Positions 27,108-37,285 of a stretch of DNA of 64,000 bases are shown one piece after another (position 1 is the stretch's first letter; every line of letters begins with the position of its first letter). A model generated the notes under the pieces. The model had not been told where the DNA came from. It did no database searches and saw only the letters and a list, made by a program, of their open reading frames with translations. Made by a program: the position numbers and the translations under genes. Where the stretch lies: positions 75,556-139,555 of the forward strand of contig CALIZL010000020.1 of assembly GCA_938028745.1 (NCBI GenBank). The letters run 5' to 3'. Source of the stretch: an uncultured Prevotella sp. GTDB taxonomy: Bacteria > Bacteroidota > Bacteroidia > Bacteroidales > Bacteroidaceae.

Positions 27108-27898
27108 AACAATATCTAGACTTGCTACAACGCATCGTGAACGAAGGTACACGCAAGGAAGACCGCACAGGAACAGGAACGCTAAGCGTTTTTGGACACC
27201 AGATGCGCTTTAACCTCGAAGAGGGTTTTCCGTTGCTAACCACGAAGAAACTACACCTCAAATCCATCATTCACGAGTTGTTGTGGTTTCTTAAAGGAGA
27301 CACTAACGTAAAGTATCTGCAAGAGAATGGCGTGAGGATTTGGAACGAATGGGCCGACGAGAACGGCGAACTGGGGCCTGTTTATGGGCATCAGTGGCGT
27401 TCGTGGCCCAACTATAACGGCGGACATGTCGACCAAATACAAGACATTGTGAATGCCTTGAAGAACAATCCAGACTCTCGGCGAATGATTGTCAGTGCGT
27501 GGAATGTGGCCGAAGTAGACCAAATGGCACTCCCACCCTGCCATTGTCTGTTCCAATTTTATGTGGCCAATAGCAAGCTTAGCCTGCAATTGTACCAACG
27601 TTCGGCCGACACTTTCCTCGGCGTACCCTTTAATATTGCCTCGTATGCCCTGCTAACGATGATGATGGCACAGGTTAGCGGACTGAAACCAGGCGACTTT
27701 ATCCACACCACAGGCGACACCCATCTTTACCTAAACCACTTGGAACAGGCCAAAGAGCAGCTGAAACGCACTCCGCGTACATTGCCTAGGATGGTGATTA
27801 ACCCCAACGTAACGAGCATTTTCGACTTTAAATACGACGACTTTACCCTCGAAGGCTACAACCCCTTGCCACACATCAAGGCCGAAGTGTCGGTATAG
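27104..27898 (+). CDS. thyA: Thymidylate synthase
   Basis: 264 residues, the same length as E. coli ThyA. It methylates dUMP to dTMP with methylene-tetrahydrofolate. Signatures: [25 protein letters not shown], the nucleophile Cys146 in [14 protein letters not shown], and [20 protein letters not shown]. The start ATG overlaps the previous stop. folA follows 21 bp later and regenerates the dihydrofolate that ThyA makes. Confidence 0.97.
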   Translation: MKQYLDLLQRIVNEGTRKEDRTGTGTLSVFGHQMRFNLEEGFPLLTTKKLHLKSIIHELLWFLKGDTNVKYLQENGVRIWNEWADENGELGPVYGHQWRSWPNYNGGHVDQIQDIVNALKNNPDSRRMIVSAWNVAEVDQMALPPCHCLFQFYVANSKLSLQLYQRSADTFLGVPFNIASYALLTMMMAQVSGLKPGDFIHTTGDTHLYLNHLEQAKEQLKRTPRTLPRMVINPNVTSIFDFKYDDFTLEGYNPLPHIKAEVSV

Positions 27899-27919
27899 CC
27901 CTCTCTAACATATAAGGAT

Positions 27920-28420
27920 ATGCAGATAAATATCATCGCTGCCGTGGCCCGAAATAGAGCCATAGGCCATCAAAACAAACTTATATATTGGTTGCCCAAC
28001 GACCTAAAACGCTTTAAGGCACTTACCACTGGCCACACCATCATCATGGGGCGAAACACCTTTCTGTCGCTTCCCAAGGGCGCATTGCCCAATAGGCGCA
28101 ATGTGGTGTTGAGTAGCACCCAGTCTGTTTTTGCGGGTTGCGAGCACTTCTCTTCGCTATCCGATGCGTTACAAAGTTGTGCACCCGACGAAGACGTATA
28201 TATAATAGGTGGCGCAATGCTTTACAACGAGGCCATTGCCTTTGCCGATAAGCTGCTTTTAACTGAGATAGACGACACACCCGACGTGGCAGACGCCTTT
28301 TTTCCCAACTATGACGGATGGAAAGAAACGGCACGCGAATGCCACGAAAAGGACGAAAAGCATGCCTTTAACTATTGTTTCGCCGACTACGAACGCCCAA
28401 CTGCGCCCTCTCGCGGTTAA
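27920..28420 (+). CDS. folA: Dihydrofolate reductase
   Basis: 166 residues. Reduces dihydrofolate to tetrahydrofolate with NADPH. Signatures: NIIAAVARNRAIGHQNKLIY, WLPNDLKRFKALTTGHTIIMGRNTFLSL with the substrate-binding helix, and the VYIIGGAMLYNEAI motif. A basic/polar position (N27 in LPNDLKRF) sits where the usual catalytic acidic residue is expected, with D28 directly following. It is in the rsmF-thyA-folA operon. Confidence 0.95.
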   Translation: MQINIIAAVARNRAIGHQNKLIYWLPNDLKRFKALTTGHTIIMGRNTFLSLPKGALPNRRNVVLSSTQSVFAGCEHFSSLSDALQSCAPDEDVYIIGGAMLYNEAIAFADKLLLTEIDDTPDVADAFFPNYDGWKETARECHEKDEKHAFNYCFADYERPTAPSRG

Positions 28421-28456
28421 TTCCAAACACCTAAAATTACACTTATACACAAACGT

Positions 28457-29173
28457 ATGATTATAAAGTTATGTGGCATGCAACATGCCGACGACATCAG
28501 AGCTGCCGAGCAATTGGGCGTTGACCTTCTTGGTTTCGACTTCATTCCCAAAAGTCCGCGATATGTAAGGATGATTTCATCGCGGGCTGGCATTATTCCT
28601 GATTTCAGCGAAGAGCGACTTCGCGCCCTGAAACAGCCCAATTCGCCTCAACAACAGCCCGTAAAAGTCGGCCGTGTGGGCGTTTTTGCCGACGATATGC
28701 CGCAAAACATCGTTACGCGCGTTTATAACTACGAACTCGATTATGTGCAACTTAACGGCGAAGAGCCTGCCGTTACACTCGAAAACCTGCGTCGTAGCAT
28801 CGACCCAGACATTCGAAAAGGTATTAAAATCATCAAAAGGATTGTCGTAGACACACAAGCCGACCTTGCCAAGGCCACGGAATACGAGGGAAAAGCCGAC
28901 TTGTTGCTGTTTCATATCACAGCAAAAGAAGCCGAATTGCAGGCCACTGGCGACGACAATTCGCCACTAAACCAGCTGCTTTCGGTCTACCACGGCTCTA
29001 CATCTTTCTTAATAAGCAAGCCCAACGCCCCTTTCGACACCTTATCAATAAAGAGTATTGCTCACCCTCTGTTCGCAGGGATAAACCTTGATACGCAATT
29101 CGAATTGGAACCAGGCAAGAAAGACATGGAACAATTGCAGAAGTATGTTGAAGCGGTTAAAGCCATTAAGTAA
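28457..29173 (+). CDS. TrpF-like (phosphoribosylanthranilate isomerase-like) protein with degenerate active site
   Basis: 238 residues with the TrpF (beta/alpha)8 pattern: IIKLCGMQHADDIRAAEQLG with the conserved Cys6, LGFDFIPKSPRYV, VGVFADD and LDYVQLNGEE. The second half departs from active enzymes. The LLDT strand that carries the catalytic aspartate reads LLLFHIT (149-155), the glycine-rich GGSGKTFDW is replaced by ATGDDNSPLNQ, and the LAGGL phosphate-binding loop reads FLISKPNAP. The late SGVE-PG-KD segment is recognisable as LDTQFELEPGKKD. Other trp genes are absent here; it sits between folA and a pabA-like gene. It may be inactive as an isomerase or have another substrate. Confidence 0.7.
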   Translation: MIIKLCGMQHADDIRAAEQLGVDLLGFDFIPKSPRYVRMISSRAGIIPDFSEERLRALKQPNSPQQQPVKVGRVGVFADDMPQNIVTRVYNYELDYVQLNGEEPAVTLENLRRSIDPDIRKGIKIIKRIVVDTQADLAKATEYEGKADLLLFHITAKEAELQATGDDNSPLNQLLSVYHGSTSFLISKPNAPFDTLSIKSIAHPLFAGINLDTQFELEPGKKDMEQLQKYVEAVKAIK

Positions 29174-29212
29174 ATGTGCGCACAACAAACGCCGCACCCC
29201 ATCAGTACAACC

Positions 29213-29779
29213 ATGAATGTTGCAATTATCGACAACTACGACTCGTTCACGTTTAATCTAGTGCACCTCATTGCAAGCCTAGGAGCAAACGTAACGGTGT
29301 TGAAGAACGACGATTTTGATCTTGCCGACCTCGAACACTACGATAAGATTGTGCTTAGCCCTGGGCCAGGACTTCCTTCGGAGGCAGGAAAAACGATGGA
29401 TGTAATAAGAACTTATGCCGAAACCAAGCCGATTTTGGGCGTATGTCTAGGCCATCAGGCCATAGCGCAAGCCTATGGATGCAAGTTAACCAACCTTTCG
29501 GAGGTTTGCCACGGACAATCAACCCAAGGTTTAAACCTTGGTAACGACCCAATCTTTGAGGGATTACCCGCAGAAGTGCCGATGGGCAGATACCATAGCT
29601 GGGTGGTAGAGCGCGAAAGCGTGAGCAGTCCGCTGGAGATAACCGCCATAAGTACCACAGGAGAGGTGATGGGCATCCGCCATAAGCAACTTAGACTGCA
29701 TGGCATACAATTTCATCCTGAGAGCATTTTAACGCCTAATGGCAAAACAATAGTGAATAATTGGTTGCATAAAGGTTAG
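29213..29779 (+). CDS. Anthranilate / aminodeoxychorismate synthase amidotransferase subunit
   Basis: 188-residue class I glutamine amidotransferase of the TrpG/PabA group. It hydrolyses glutamine to give ammonia for anthranilate or 4-amino-4-deoxychorismate synthesis. Signatures: IIDNYDSFTFNLVHLI, LSPGPGLPSEAG, the nucleophile Cys in GVCLGHQAIA, and HGIQFHPES with the catalytic His and Glu. With thyA and folA upstream, a PabA (folate) role is plausible; the adjacent trpF-like gene points to TrpG. An ATG directly after the previous stop (29174) is in frame, but the conserved domain starts at 29213. Confidence 0.88.
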   Translation: MNVAIIDNYDSFTFNLVHLIASLGANVTVLKNDDFDLADLEHYDKIVLSPGPGLPSEAGKTMDVIRTYAETKPILGVCLGHQAIAQAYGCKLTNLSEVCHGQSTQGLNLGNDPIFEGLPAEVPMGRYHSWVVERESVSSPLEITAISTTGEVMGIRHKQLRLHGIQFHPESILTPNGKTIVNNWLHKG

Positions 29780-29953
29780 AGGATAAAAGTTGAATAAGCG
29801 GTTTTCTATAAATAATAACGTGTTGTTGAACAACGTATTACGCAAATAAGGTAAAGTTATCGTTCGCCAAACAGCAATGCAAGTACAACCATTATTTTAT
29901 AAGAAAATGCATATTTAGTACTTAAAATGTATGTGTTTTATAAAATAAAATCA

Positions 29954-29961
29954 TACCTTTG
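29954..29961 (+). promoter_or_regulatory. -7 element upstream of the sulfatase-PAP2 pair
   Basis: TACCTTTG, 115 bp upstream of the chosen sulfatase start. No TTG at the usual distance. The region 29780-30076 otherwise holds no recognisable gene or terminator. Confidence 0.4.
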
Positions 29962-30076
29962 TATGAGAAAAAAGGACATTACGAATACCACGAGCCCCAT
30001 TATCATGACAACCAAACACTAAAACAGCCTTTAAAAATGGAGCAAATGGTATTGAACCTTAAGCTTGCCTGAACTT

Positions 30077-31942
30077 ATGACGAGAAAACAACGACACTAC
30101 AAATGGCACCTTGTTGGAAATGTAATTCTAACCTTGGTAATGTTTACCGCCATCTCGGTAATCCTTAAACCTGCATTCATGTTTTACAACCACAATGCTT
30201 TTAAGGACTGTGCCTTTACCGACTACCTTGCTGTTATTTGGCATGGTTTGCCAATGGATATATCCGTGGCAGGCTACCTAACCATCGTTCCTGCCCTGCT
30301 TGCACTTATCTCCATTTGGCTGCACCCAGCACTTATCCGCATTCTGCACAGAATATATCTGGCCTTAGCATCGCTTTTGCTCAGTATCGTCTATTGCACG
30401 GATGCCGTTCTTTACAGCTTTTGGCAGTTCAGAATAGACTCTACACCGTTTTTCTACTTTCTCAGTTCGCCCAAAGATGCACTCGCATCGGTGTCCGTTT
30501 GGTGGGTATTGTTGGGCGTTGTGGTAATGTTGCTGCTCACGGCAGTATTGTTTATCGTTCTATGTAAGACGATAGGCACATTCCCAGAGAGCAAGGGCAT
30601 TGCCAAAGATAGGCTTATCGCCTCGGCTGTAATGGTTGTTGTGCTTGCTCTGCTGTTCGTTCCCATACGCGGAAGTCTAGGTACATCCACAATGAACCTT
30701 GGGCGCGTGTATTACAGCGAGAACCAAAAGCTAAATCACGCCGCCATCAATCCCTGTTTCAGCTTACTCAGTTCATTGATGAACGACGAAAACACCACAG
30801 ACCAATACCGCTTTATGGCGGCAGACGAAGCCAACAAACTGTTTTCGCAAATCACTGACAAGACAAAGCAAGGGGGAACGGATGCCGTTTTTAAGTTACT
30901 CAACACCAACAGGCCCAATATAGTGATGGTGGTGTTAGAAAGCTTTTCGGCACACATCATGAAAAGCATGGGAGGTACGGCTAACGTGGCCGTGAACATG
31001 GACAAATGGGCTAACGAAGGCGTGCTGTTCACCAACTTCTACGCCAATAGTTTCAGAACCGACCGCGGATTGGCAGCCATCTTAGCAGGTTATCCTGCCC
31101 AACCCACCATGAGCATTATGAAGTATCCCAACAAAACGGGCAACATGCCCATGTTTCCACAAAAGTTAAAGAAGGCGGGATACCAGCTGAAATACTATTA
31201 TGGCGGCGATGCCGACTTCACCAACATGCGTTCGTTTGTAACAACAGCGGGCTTTGAAGACCTCGTTTCGGACGCAGACTTTCCCATTAAGTTGCGGCTA
31301 AGCAAATGGGGAGTGCCCGACCAATACGTATTCGACCGCGCATTGGCCGACATCAAGAGCCAAGCACCCAACACAACACATCTCAGTGTGATACAAACAA
31401 GCAGCAGCCACGAACCGTATGACGTGCCCTTTAAGAAACTGAACAACAAGAAACTGAACGCATTTGCCTATACAGACAACTGCCTAGGCAAGTTCGTAGC
31501 CGCCTTAAAGAAGTTGCCGTCGTGGAAAAACACACTCGTTGTGCTTGTTCCCGACCATCAAGGGTGCTACCCCGAAGACCTGGACAACTATTCGCCACAA
31601 CGTTATCACATCCCATTGCTTTTGCTTGGTGGCGCACTTAAAGCCAAAGGCCCCATCGCCACGCTAGGCTCGCAAGCCGACATTGCAGCAACCTTGCTGT
31701 CGCAACTGGGCTTTTCGTACAGCGAATTTACGTTCAGCAAAGACATGCTCAACCCCAACGTACCCCATTTTGCCTTCGCAACCGTACCCAACGCGTTCAT
31801 GATGAAGACAACGGACAACACCGTGTTCTACAATTGCGAAACAAATAAAACCATTTTGGACAACGGAAAGACGCCAGGAAAGAACCTGCCCTACGGCAAA
31901 GCCTACTTGCAGAAACTTTACGACGACATTTCCAACCGCTAA
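30077..31942 (+). CDS. LtaS-like membrane sulfatase / phosphoglycerol-type transferase
   Basis: 621 residues. An N-terminal membrane part with about five transmembrane helices (about 10-205: NVILTLVMFTAISVIL, ISVAGYLTIVPALLALISIWL, LYLAL-like, WWVLLGVVVMLLLTAVLFIVL, LIASAVMVVVLALLFV) is followed by an extracytoplasmic sulfatase fold: PNIVMVVLESFSAHIM with a metal ligand, NSFRTDRGLAAILAGYPAQP with the catalytic threonine, and LVVLVPDHQGC. This is the LTA-synthase/OpgB-type arrangement, which transfers phosphoglycerol or phosphoethanolamine head groups to envelope glycans or lipids. The ATG at 30077 was preferred to an upstream TTG. A PAP2 phosphatase follows after 8 bp and may recycle the lipid product. 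Confidence 0.82.
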   Translation: MTRKQRHYKWHLVGNVILTLVMFTAISVILKPAFMFYNHNAFKDCAFTDYLAVIWHGLPMDISVAGYLTIVPALLALISIWLHPALIRILHRIYLALASLLLSIVYCTDAVLYSFWQFRIDSTPFFYFLSSPKDALASVSVWWVLLGVVVMLLLTAVLFIVLCKTIGTFPESKGIAKDRLIASAVMVVVLALLFVPIRGSLGTSTMNLGRVYYSENQKLNHAAINPCFSLLSSLMNDENTTDQYRFMAADEANKLFSQITDKTKQGGTDAVFKLLNTNRPNIVMVVLESFSAHIMKSMGGTANVAVNMDKWANEGVLFTNFYANSFRTDRGLAAILAGYPAQPTMSIMKYPNKTGNMPMFPQKLKKAGYQLKYYYGGDADFTNMRSFVTTAGFEDLVSDADFPIKLRLSKWGVPDQYVFDRALADIKSQAPNTTHLSVIQTSSSHEPYDVPFKKLNNKKLNAFAYTDNCLGKFVAALKKLPSWKNTLVVLVPDHQGCYPEDLDNYSPQRYHIPLLLLGGALKAKGPIATLGSQADIAATLLSQLGFSYSEFTFSKDMLNPNVPHFAFATVPNAFMMKTTDNTVFYNCETNKTILDNGKTPGKNLPYGKAYLQKLYDDISNR

Positions 31943-31950
31943 CAACATAG

Positions 31951-32616
31951 ATGATAAAGACGCTCAACGACTTAGATGCAGCCTTGCTGCTATGGATTAA
32001 CAGTTTCCACTCGCCTTTCTTCGACCAGTTTATGAACCTCGTCTCAGGAAAATGGGTGTGGGTTCCCATGTACGTGGGCATCTTTATTGTGCTAGCCATG
32101 CGCCTTGGCTTTAAGCCCAAGCTTGTTGCAATACTGGCAACCATCGGTATTGCGCTTTTCTTTTCCGACTTTGTTTGCTCCGAAGTCATCCGCCCAATCT
32201 TTAATCGCCCCCGCCCAACCCAATTGGGAAGTGGCATTAGTCACCTCGTTCACATTGTAGACAACTATCGTGGTGGCGATTATGGATTTCCCTCTTGCCA
32301 CGCATCCAACTCGTTTATGCTCGCCACTACGGCCACCCTACTCTTCCGCAACAAGATTTTATCTGCGTTCTTCTTCCTTTGGGCGCTTGCCATGTGTTAT
32401 AGCAGAGCCTACTTAGGCGTTCATTATCCTGGCGACCTACTTGCAGGAGCCGTATGGGGCACCATCGTTGCCTTTGCGCTTTATGCCCTTGTAAACCGCT
32501 ACTACACGCTTACCGAGGTTAAAACGGCCAAACACACCCAGCTTATCTCCATCGTGGGGGCATTAACCTTCGTGCTTTTAGCCATCGTTTCGGCCGTACA
32601 AATCTGTGTGGCATAA
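31951..32616 (+). CDS. PAP2-superfamily membrane phosphatase
   Basis: 221 residues with about six membrane segments. The three PAP2 motifs are present: EVIRPIFNRPRP, FPSCHASNSF (Cys in place of Gly in the PSGH core) and SRAYLGVHYPGDLLAG. Such enzymes dephosphorylate lipid (pyro)phosphates such as undecaprenyl pyrophosphate or lipid A. It is 8 bp after the sulfatase gene and thus co-transcribed, which suggests a shared envelope role. Confidence 0.85.
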   Translation: MIKTLNDLDAALLLWINSFHSPFFDQFMNLVSGKWVWVPMYVGIFIVLAMRLGFKPKLVAILATIGIALFFSDFVCSEVIRPIFNRPRPTQLGSGISHLVHIVDNYRGGDYGFPSCHASNSFMLATTATLLFRNKILSAFFFLWALAMCYSRAYLGVHYPGDLLAGAVWGTIVAFALYALVNRYYTLTEVKTAKHTQLISIVGALTFVLLAIVSAVQICVA

Positions 32617-32734
32617 CACGCAGACAACCGTCAACGACCGCATATTAGCCCCTTATCACATGGGCAAAACAACCAATAACGCATGCTTTCCCCCACAAAG
32701 CTCAACCAATAAAGGCAAAACAAGTGAGCCTTTG

Positions 32735-32765
32735 TTTGTGTTATCAATCTTTTTAAGTACATTTG
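32735..32765 (+). promoter_or_regulatory. Promoter of the nucleotidyltransferase gene
   Basis: TTTG at 32735-32738, 19-bp spacer, TACATTTG at 32758-32765. Both elements match the Bacteroidetes consensus. It predicts a leader of about 20-25 nt. Confidence 0.8.
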
Positions 32766-32792
32766 CAGATACAATAACATAACAGGTAAACA

Positions 32793-33704
32793 ATGAAACC
32801 AACACTTTTACTACTCGCCGCTGGCATGGGAAGCCGCTATGGCGGGTTGAAACAGCTCGACGGACTTGGCCCTAATGGTGAAACCATCATGGACTATTCC
32901 ATCTACGATGCCATCAAGGCAGGGTTCGGAAAGATTGTCTTTGTTATTCGCAAAGACTTTGAGAAAGACTTCAAAGAGAAGATATTGTCTAAGTACGAGG
33001 GACATATCCCTGCCGAATTGGTGTTCCAAAGCTTAGACGCACTGCCCGAAGGGTTCGCCGTTCCCGAAGGAAGAGAGAAACCTTGGGGAACAAACCACGC
33101 CGTAATGATGGCCAAAGACGTTATCAAAGAGCCGTTCTGCGTTATCAACTGCGACGACTTTTACAACCGCGACTCGTTCATGGTGATTGGCAATTTCCTT
33201 AGCGAACTACCCGACAATGCGAAGAACGCTTACGCTATGGTGGGTTTCCGCGTTGGAAACACGCTTAGCGAGAACGGAACAGTGGCTCGCGGCGTTTGCT
33301 CGACAGACGAAAACGAACTGCTTACCACTGTGGTTGAGCGTACCGAGATTATGCGCGTAGACGGTAAGGTGTGCTATAAGGACGAGCAAGGACAATGGGT
33401 AGCCATTGCAGACAATACGCCCGTATCAATGAATATGTGGGGATTTACTCCCGACTACTTCGATTATAGCGAGGCTTATTTTAAGGAATTCTTGTCTGAT
33501 GAGAAGAACCGAACCAACCTGAAAGCCGAGTTCTTCATTCCATTGATGGTCAACAAGCTTGTTAACGACAAGACGGCCACCGTGAAAGTGCTTGACACCA
33601 CCAGCAAATGGTTTGGCGTTACCTATTCGGCCGACCGCGAAGGAACGGTTGAACGCATACAATCGCTCATTAACGAAGGCGTATATCCTGCCAAACTGTT
33701 CTAA
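32793..33704 (+). CDS. Sugar-phosphate nucleotidyltransferase-like protein
   Basis: 303 residues with the NTP-transferase fold. The N terminus KPTLLLLAAGMGSRYGGLKQ is the nucleotide-binding signature; PWGTNHAVMMAKDVI and FCVINCDDFYNRDSF carry the substrate and metal-binding aspartates. The C-terminal part (KWFGVTYSADREGTVERIQS) is typical of an uncharacterised group of nucleotidyltransferases in Bacteroidetes. The sugar and the nucleotide are not clear from sequence. It is monocistronic: own promoter and a strong terminator. Confidence 0.8.
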   Translation: MKPTLLLLAAGMGSRYGGLKQLDGLGPNGETIMDYSIYDAIKAGFGKIVFVIRKDFEKDFKEKILSKYEGHIPAELVFQSLDALPEGFAVPEGREKPWGTNHAVMMAKDVIKEPFCVINCDDFYNRDSFMVIGNFLSELPDNAKNAYAMVGFRVGNTLSENGTVARGVCSTDENELLTTVVERTEIMRVDGKVCYKDEQGQWVAIADNTPVSMNMWGFTPDYFDYSEAYFKEFLSDEKNRTNLKAEFFIPLMVNKLVNDKTATVKVLDTTSKWFGVTYSADREGTVERIQSLINEGVYPAKLF

Positions 33705-33728
33705 GGCAGGTTCAAAAAGATAAAAGAC

Positions 33729-33786
33729 AAGTGGTAGTCTATTGCGTGCTCAGCTATGCGCATAATAGGCTACCACTACTTTTTTG
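33729..33786 (+). terminator. Intrinsic terminator of the nucleotidyltransferase gene
   Basis: AGTGGTAGTCTATT pairs with AATAGGCTACCACT (one G-T mismatch) across a GCGTGC/GCGCAT loop; followed by ACTTTTTT. It lies 25 bp after the stop. Confidence 0.85.
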
Positions 33787-33866
33787 CATGGGGCTTAGCG
33801 AGTACGAAAACATTTATAGCCACAATATTCCGTGTATAGCAGGATTGCAATCTCAAAAAAGAACTG

Positions 33867-34080
33867 CCTCACGAACTTAAAAAATCACAACACACCAACT
33901 TAAAAAATCATCAAGCAACAAACTCACAATCCTAAGTACTCACCAACTTAAAAGACATGAACTAACAAACTTACAACTCTAACAACACATCAACTTAAAA
34001 ACTTACGAACTAACAAACTTACGAACTAACGAACTTAAAACCTCATGAACTGAGATACTCAAAAACTTAAAATCTTACAT
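33867..34080 (+). repeat. Degenerate minisatellite, 8-bp period (array 2)
   Basis: Octamers of the form AACTNANN: for example AACTTAAA, AACTTACG, AACTAACA, AACTTACG, AACTAACG, AACTTAAA. More diverged than array 1. It directly precedes repeat copy 3, as array 1 precedes copy 2. Confidence 0.85.
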
Positions 34081-34084
34081 AATA

Positions 34085-34725
34085 CTTTACAAAACACACT
34101 CTCCTACACATTCCATTCTAGCGAAAACAGAGCCCTCTAACCAGACAATTAGATGCTAAATTCCGCCAAATCCGTTTCCTTATTAGTCAATTATTGAGCA
34201 TGTCGGTTGCATTTAGCATCATTTTGCCTTTCTAGTTTGGTTGCCAGCTCGTAATTTTTCAAGCCCAAATACTCGCTTTTGACCCCTAAAAACCTACTTT
34301 TTAACACCTATTTTGCCCATTTTAGTCATATTTTTAATGGCTCGAAAGAGTTTTGTTTATACCATTTCAATGGATATTTATGCTTTTCGGCTCGCATTTA
34401 GCAGTATTTTACCTTGCATTTGGCACCAAAACGCATTGCATTTAGCACCAAAACGCGCTGCATTTAGCACCAAAACGCACTGCGTTTAGCTGCATATTGC
34501 ACGCCATTTAGCAGCAAAACGCACTACATTTTGCAGCAAATAGCCCAAAATCTGGTGCAGATGGCGGTTCTTTGAAATAAATATTCATTTTGCCTTATGC
34601 ACAAGCTACCCCCATTTTGCATCAAAACAAACCTTCGCGAGAATCGATTATTTGCGGCAAGGTAGGCGATTGGTGAACAGAAAGGCCACTCACAATGTTA
34701 AAATTTGCACTAAAATTTATACAAA
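34085..34725 (+). repeat. Composite dispersed repeat, copy 3
   Basis: Same order as the other copies: CTTTACAAAACAC then CATTCTAGCGAAAAC; conserved segment from 34207 (TTGCATTTAGCATC); 22-bp units; TTCGCGAGAATCGATTATTT; GCGATTGGTGAACAGAAAGG; ATGTTAAAATTT. The coding remnant found beside copies 2 and 4 is absent. Confidence 0.85.
34394..34547 (+). repeat. Tandem 22-bp repeat, 7 units (copy 3)
   Basis: Units start at 34394 and every 22 bp to 34526; the central units read GCATTTAGCACCAAAACGCA plus CT. The first and the last two units are the most diverged, as in the other copies. Confidence 0.9.
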
Positions 34726-34836
34726 TTCGGGGGACGTCTGCATCATTTTGATGCTAGCCAAAGACATAAAGGGCATAAGAAATAAGGCCTAACGCTGATG
34801 TGCAAAAGGCATAAAGGCGGCTAGTAGAATGATGGC

Positions 34837-35442
34837 TTAATCCTTATCCGCATACAACGATGCTGCCCTAACACGCGAAAGGGTTTCGGGAGTCATCTGC
34901 AAATAGCTGGCCACATACACCAACGGCGCACGCAAAACAACTTGTGGCGACTGTTTACAAAGTTTCAGATAGCGGTCTTGTGCCGTTTCAAAACGCAACA
35001 TGTCGGCATGCACTTGCGAGATAATGAGACTCTCCTCCAAAATCTTTCTGTACAATATCTGAATGTTAACGTTGTGCAACGCCACCTCTTCCAACCTATG
35101 CTTAGGCATGGCATAGACGAGCGTAGGTTCGAGTGCTTCCAGTTGTAAGTAAGTGGGTTTCTCCTTAAAAAGGCTTTCGATACACATCACGATGCTGTGT
35201 TCCACCCCGATATGCTCGGTAAGTTCCTTGCCATTCTTAAAGTAGAATTGGCGAGTAAGGCCACGTTCCACATAATAAATATGTTCGCAAACGTCGCCTT
35301 CTTTGAGAATGATTTCCCCCTTAGCAAACTTCATTGGCACCAAGACGCTCTCTAAAATGTCGAGTTCGTCGTGAGTCATGGTGCTATACTTTCGCGCCAA
35401 TTCGCGAGCGATGTCGCGTGTTGTATTATTGAGTTCTTTCAT
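34837..35442 (-). CDS. Crp/Fnr-family transcriptional regulator
   Basis: 201 residues. An N-terminal cyclic-nucleotide-binding-like beta-roll (about 20-130: FAKGEIILKEGDVCEHIYYV, then GLTRQFYFKNGKELTEHIG) and a short C-terminal helix-turn-helix (APLVYVASYLQMTPETLSRVRA). The usual cAMP-contacting RxS motif is not evident and there is no Fnr-type cysteine cluster, so the signal is unknown. It starts 32 bp after the lepA stop and is probably read through from lepA. Confidence 0.85.
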   Translation of the reverse strand: MKELNNTTRDIARELARKYSTMTHDELDILESVLVPMKFAKGEIILKEGDVCEHIYYVERGLTRQFYFKNGKELTEHIGVEHSIVMCIESLFKEKPTYLQLEALEPTLVYAMPKHRLEEVALHNVNIQILYRKILEESLIISQVHADMLRFETAQDRYLKLCKQSPQVVLRAPLVYVASYLQMTPETLSRVRAASLYADKD

Positions 35443-35474
35443 GTCTCCACTCCTTTCTTCTCTCTGGCAGCGGT

Positions 35475-37256
35475 TTAGTCGAGTTTCAGCACGGCCAAGA
35501 AAGCCTTTTGCGGAACTTCCACGTTTCCAATCTGCTTCATACGTTTCTTTCCTTTCTTCTGTTTCTCAAGTAACTTACGCTTTCTACTAACGTCGCCACC
35601 ATAACATTTGGCCGTTACATCTTTTCTAAGGCACTTCACCGTTTCGCGTGCAACAATCTTTGCACCGATGGCAGCTTGTATGGCGATGTCGAATTGCTGT
35701 CTGGGTATAAGTTCTTTCAGCTTTTCGCACATTCGACGACCAAAGGTCGTGGCATTGTCGAAGTGGGTAAGCGTAGACAAGGCGTCAACGGCCTCGCCAT
35801 TCAACAAGATGTCGAGTTTAACCAATCGCGAGGGCCTAAAACAATCGACATGGTAGTCGAACGAGGCGTAACCCTTGGAAATAGACTTCAACTTATCGTA
35901 GAAGTCGATAACGATTTCGCCCAAGGGCAGCATGAAATGCAGTTCAACGCGATTTCCGCTAACGTATTCTTGGTTGATAAGTTCGCCTCGCTTGTCCATG
36001 CAAAGTTTCATTATCGGCCCTATATAGTTAACGTTGGTAATGATAGACGCCCTGATGTAGGGTTCTTCTATATGGTCTATCATCGTTGGATCGGGCAATC
36101 CCGAAGGGTTGTGCACCTCACGTTCGTTGCCCATCTTGTCGTACACCATGTACGAAACGTTGGGTACCGTGGTGATGACATCCATGTTAAACTCGCGGTC
36201 TAGTCGCTCTTGTATAATCTCCATGTGCAGCAATCCCAAGAAACCGCACCTGAAACCAAAGCCCAAAGCCACCGACGATTCAGGTGAGAACGTCAGCGAG
36301 GCATCGTTCAGTTGCAGTTTTTCGAGCGATGCGCGCAGGTTTTCGTATTCCGAAGGCTCGATAGGATAGACACCTGCAAACACCATTGGCTTTACTTCTT
36401 GAAAGCCTTCTATGGCCGATTGACATGGTTTGTCGCGATGGGTAATAGTATCCCCCACCTTCACTTCCTTGGCATCTTTTATTCCACTGATGATATAGCC
36501 CACCTCGCCTGTACGCAACTCTTGCTTGGGCACCATGTCCATTTTAAGCACGCCCACCTCATCGGCCGCATACTCCATGCCTGTATTGAAAAACTTCACG
36601 TTGTCGCCTTTGCGTATAACGCCATTCAACACCTTGAAGTAGGCTATAATTCCACGGAAGGAATTAAACACCGAGTCGAAGATAAGCGCTTGCAGTGGAG
36701 CATTATCATCGCCCGTGGGATGTGGCACCCTTTGCACAACGGTTTTAAGGATGTCTTCAACGCCCTCGCCCGTCTTACCCGATGCGCGTATGATGTCGGC
36801 CTTATCACAACCCAGCAGTTCAACAATCTCGTCTTCCACTTCTTCTGGCATCGCGCTAGGCATATCCACTTTATTGATGATGGGAATAATCTCCAAATTG
36901 TGTTCGATGGCCATATAAAGGTTCGAGATGGTTTGCGCTTGTACGCCTTGTGTTGCGTCTACAACGAGCAATGCCCCTTCGCAGGCGGCTATACTGCGTG
37001 AAACCTCATAAGAAAAGTCCACGTGTCCCGGGGTGTCAATGAGGTTAAGCACATAGTTTTGCCCCTCGTGCAGGTATTCCATCTGTATGGCGTGGCTCTT
37101 AATGGTTATGCCGCGCTCTTTCTCCAAGTCCATATCGTCGAGCATTTGCCCGCCTGTAACTTGAATGGTTTTGGTAAATTCCAGCATACGGTCGGCCAAA
37201 GTAGACTTTCCGTGGTCAATGTGTGCGATGATGCAGAAGTTTCTTATATGGTTCAT
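35475..37256 (-). CDS. lepA: Elongation factor 4 (LepA)
   Basis: 593-residue translational GTPase that acts on stalled or back-translocating ribosomes and in 30S biogenesis. G-domain motifs: [13 protein letters not shown] (P-loop), RGITIKSH (switch I), [15 protein letters not shown] with the catalytic His, NKVDMP (G4). The LepA-specific C terminus with [20 protein letters not shown] is present. Length is normal. Divergent from the lipoprotein gene at 37374. Confidence 0.97.
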   Translation of the reverse strand: MNHIRNFCIIAHIDHGKSTLADRMLEFTKTIQVTGGQMLDDMDLEKERGITIKSHAIQMEYLHEGQNYVLNLIDTPGHVDFSYEVSRSIAACEGALLVVDATQGVQAQTISNLYMAIEHNLEIIPIINKVDMPSAMPEEVEDEIVELLGCDKADIIRASGKTGEGVEDILKTVVQRVPHPTGDDNAPLQALIFDSVFNSFRGIIAYFKVLNGVIRKGDNVKFFNTGMEYAADEVGVLKMDMVPKQELRTGEVGYIISGIKDAKEVKVGDTITHRDKPCQSAIEGFQEVKPMVFAGVYPIEPSEYENLRASLEKLQLNDASLTFSPESSVALGFGFRCGFLGLLHMEIIQERLDREFNMDVITTVPNVSYMVYDKMGNEREVHNPSGLPDPTMIDHIEEPYIRASIITNVNYIGPIMKLCMDKRGELINQEYVSGNRVELHFMLPLGEIVIDFYDKLKSISKGYASFDYHVDCFRPSRLVKLDILLNGEAVDALSTLTHFDNATTFGRRMCEKLKELIPRQQFDIAIQAAIGAKIVARETVKCLRKDVTAKCYGGDVSRKRKLLEKQKKGKKRMKQIGNVEVPQKAFLAVLKLD

Positions 37257-37285
37257 TCTTGGAAAAGAAGATTTATTTTTAACGG

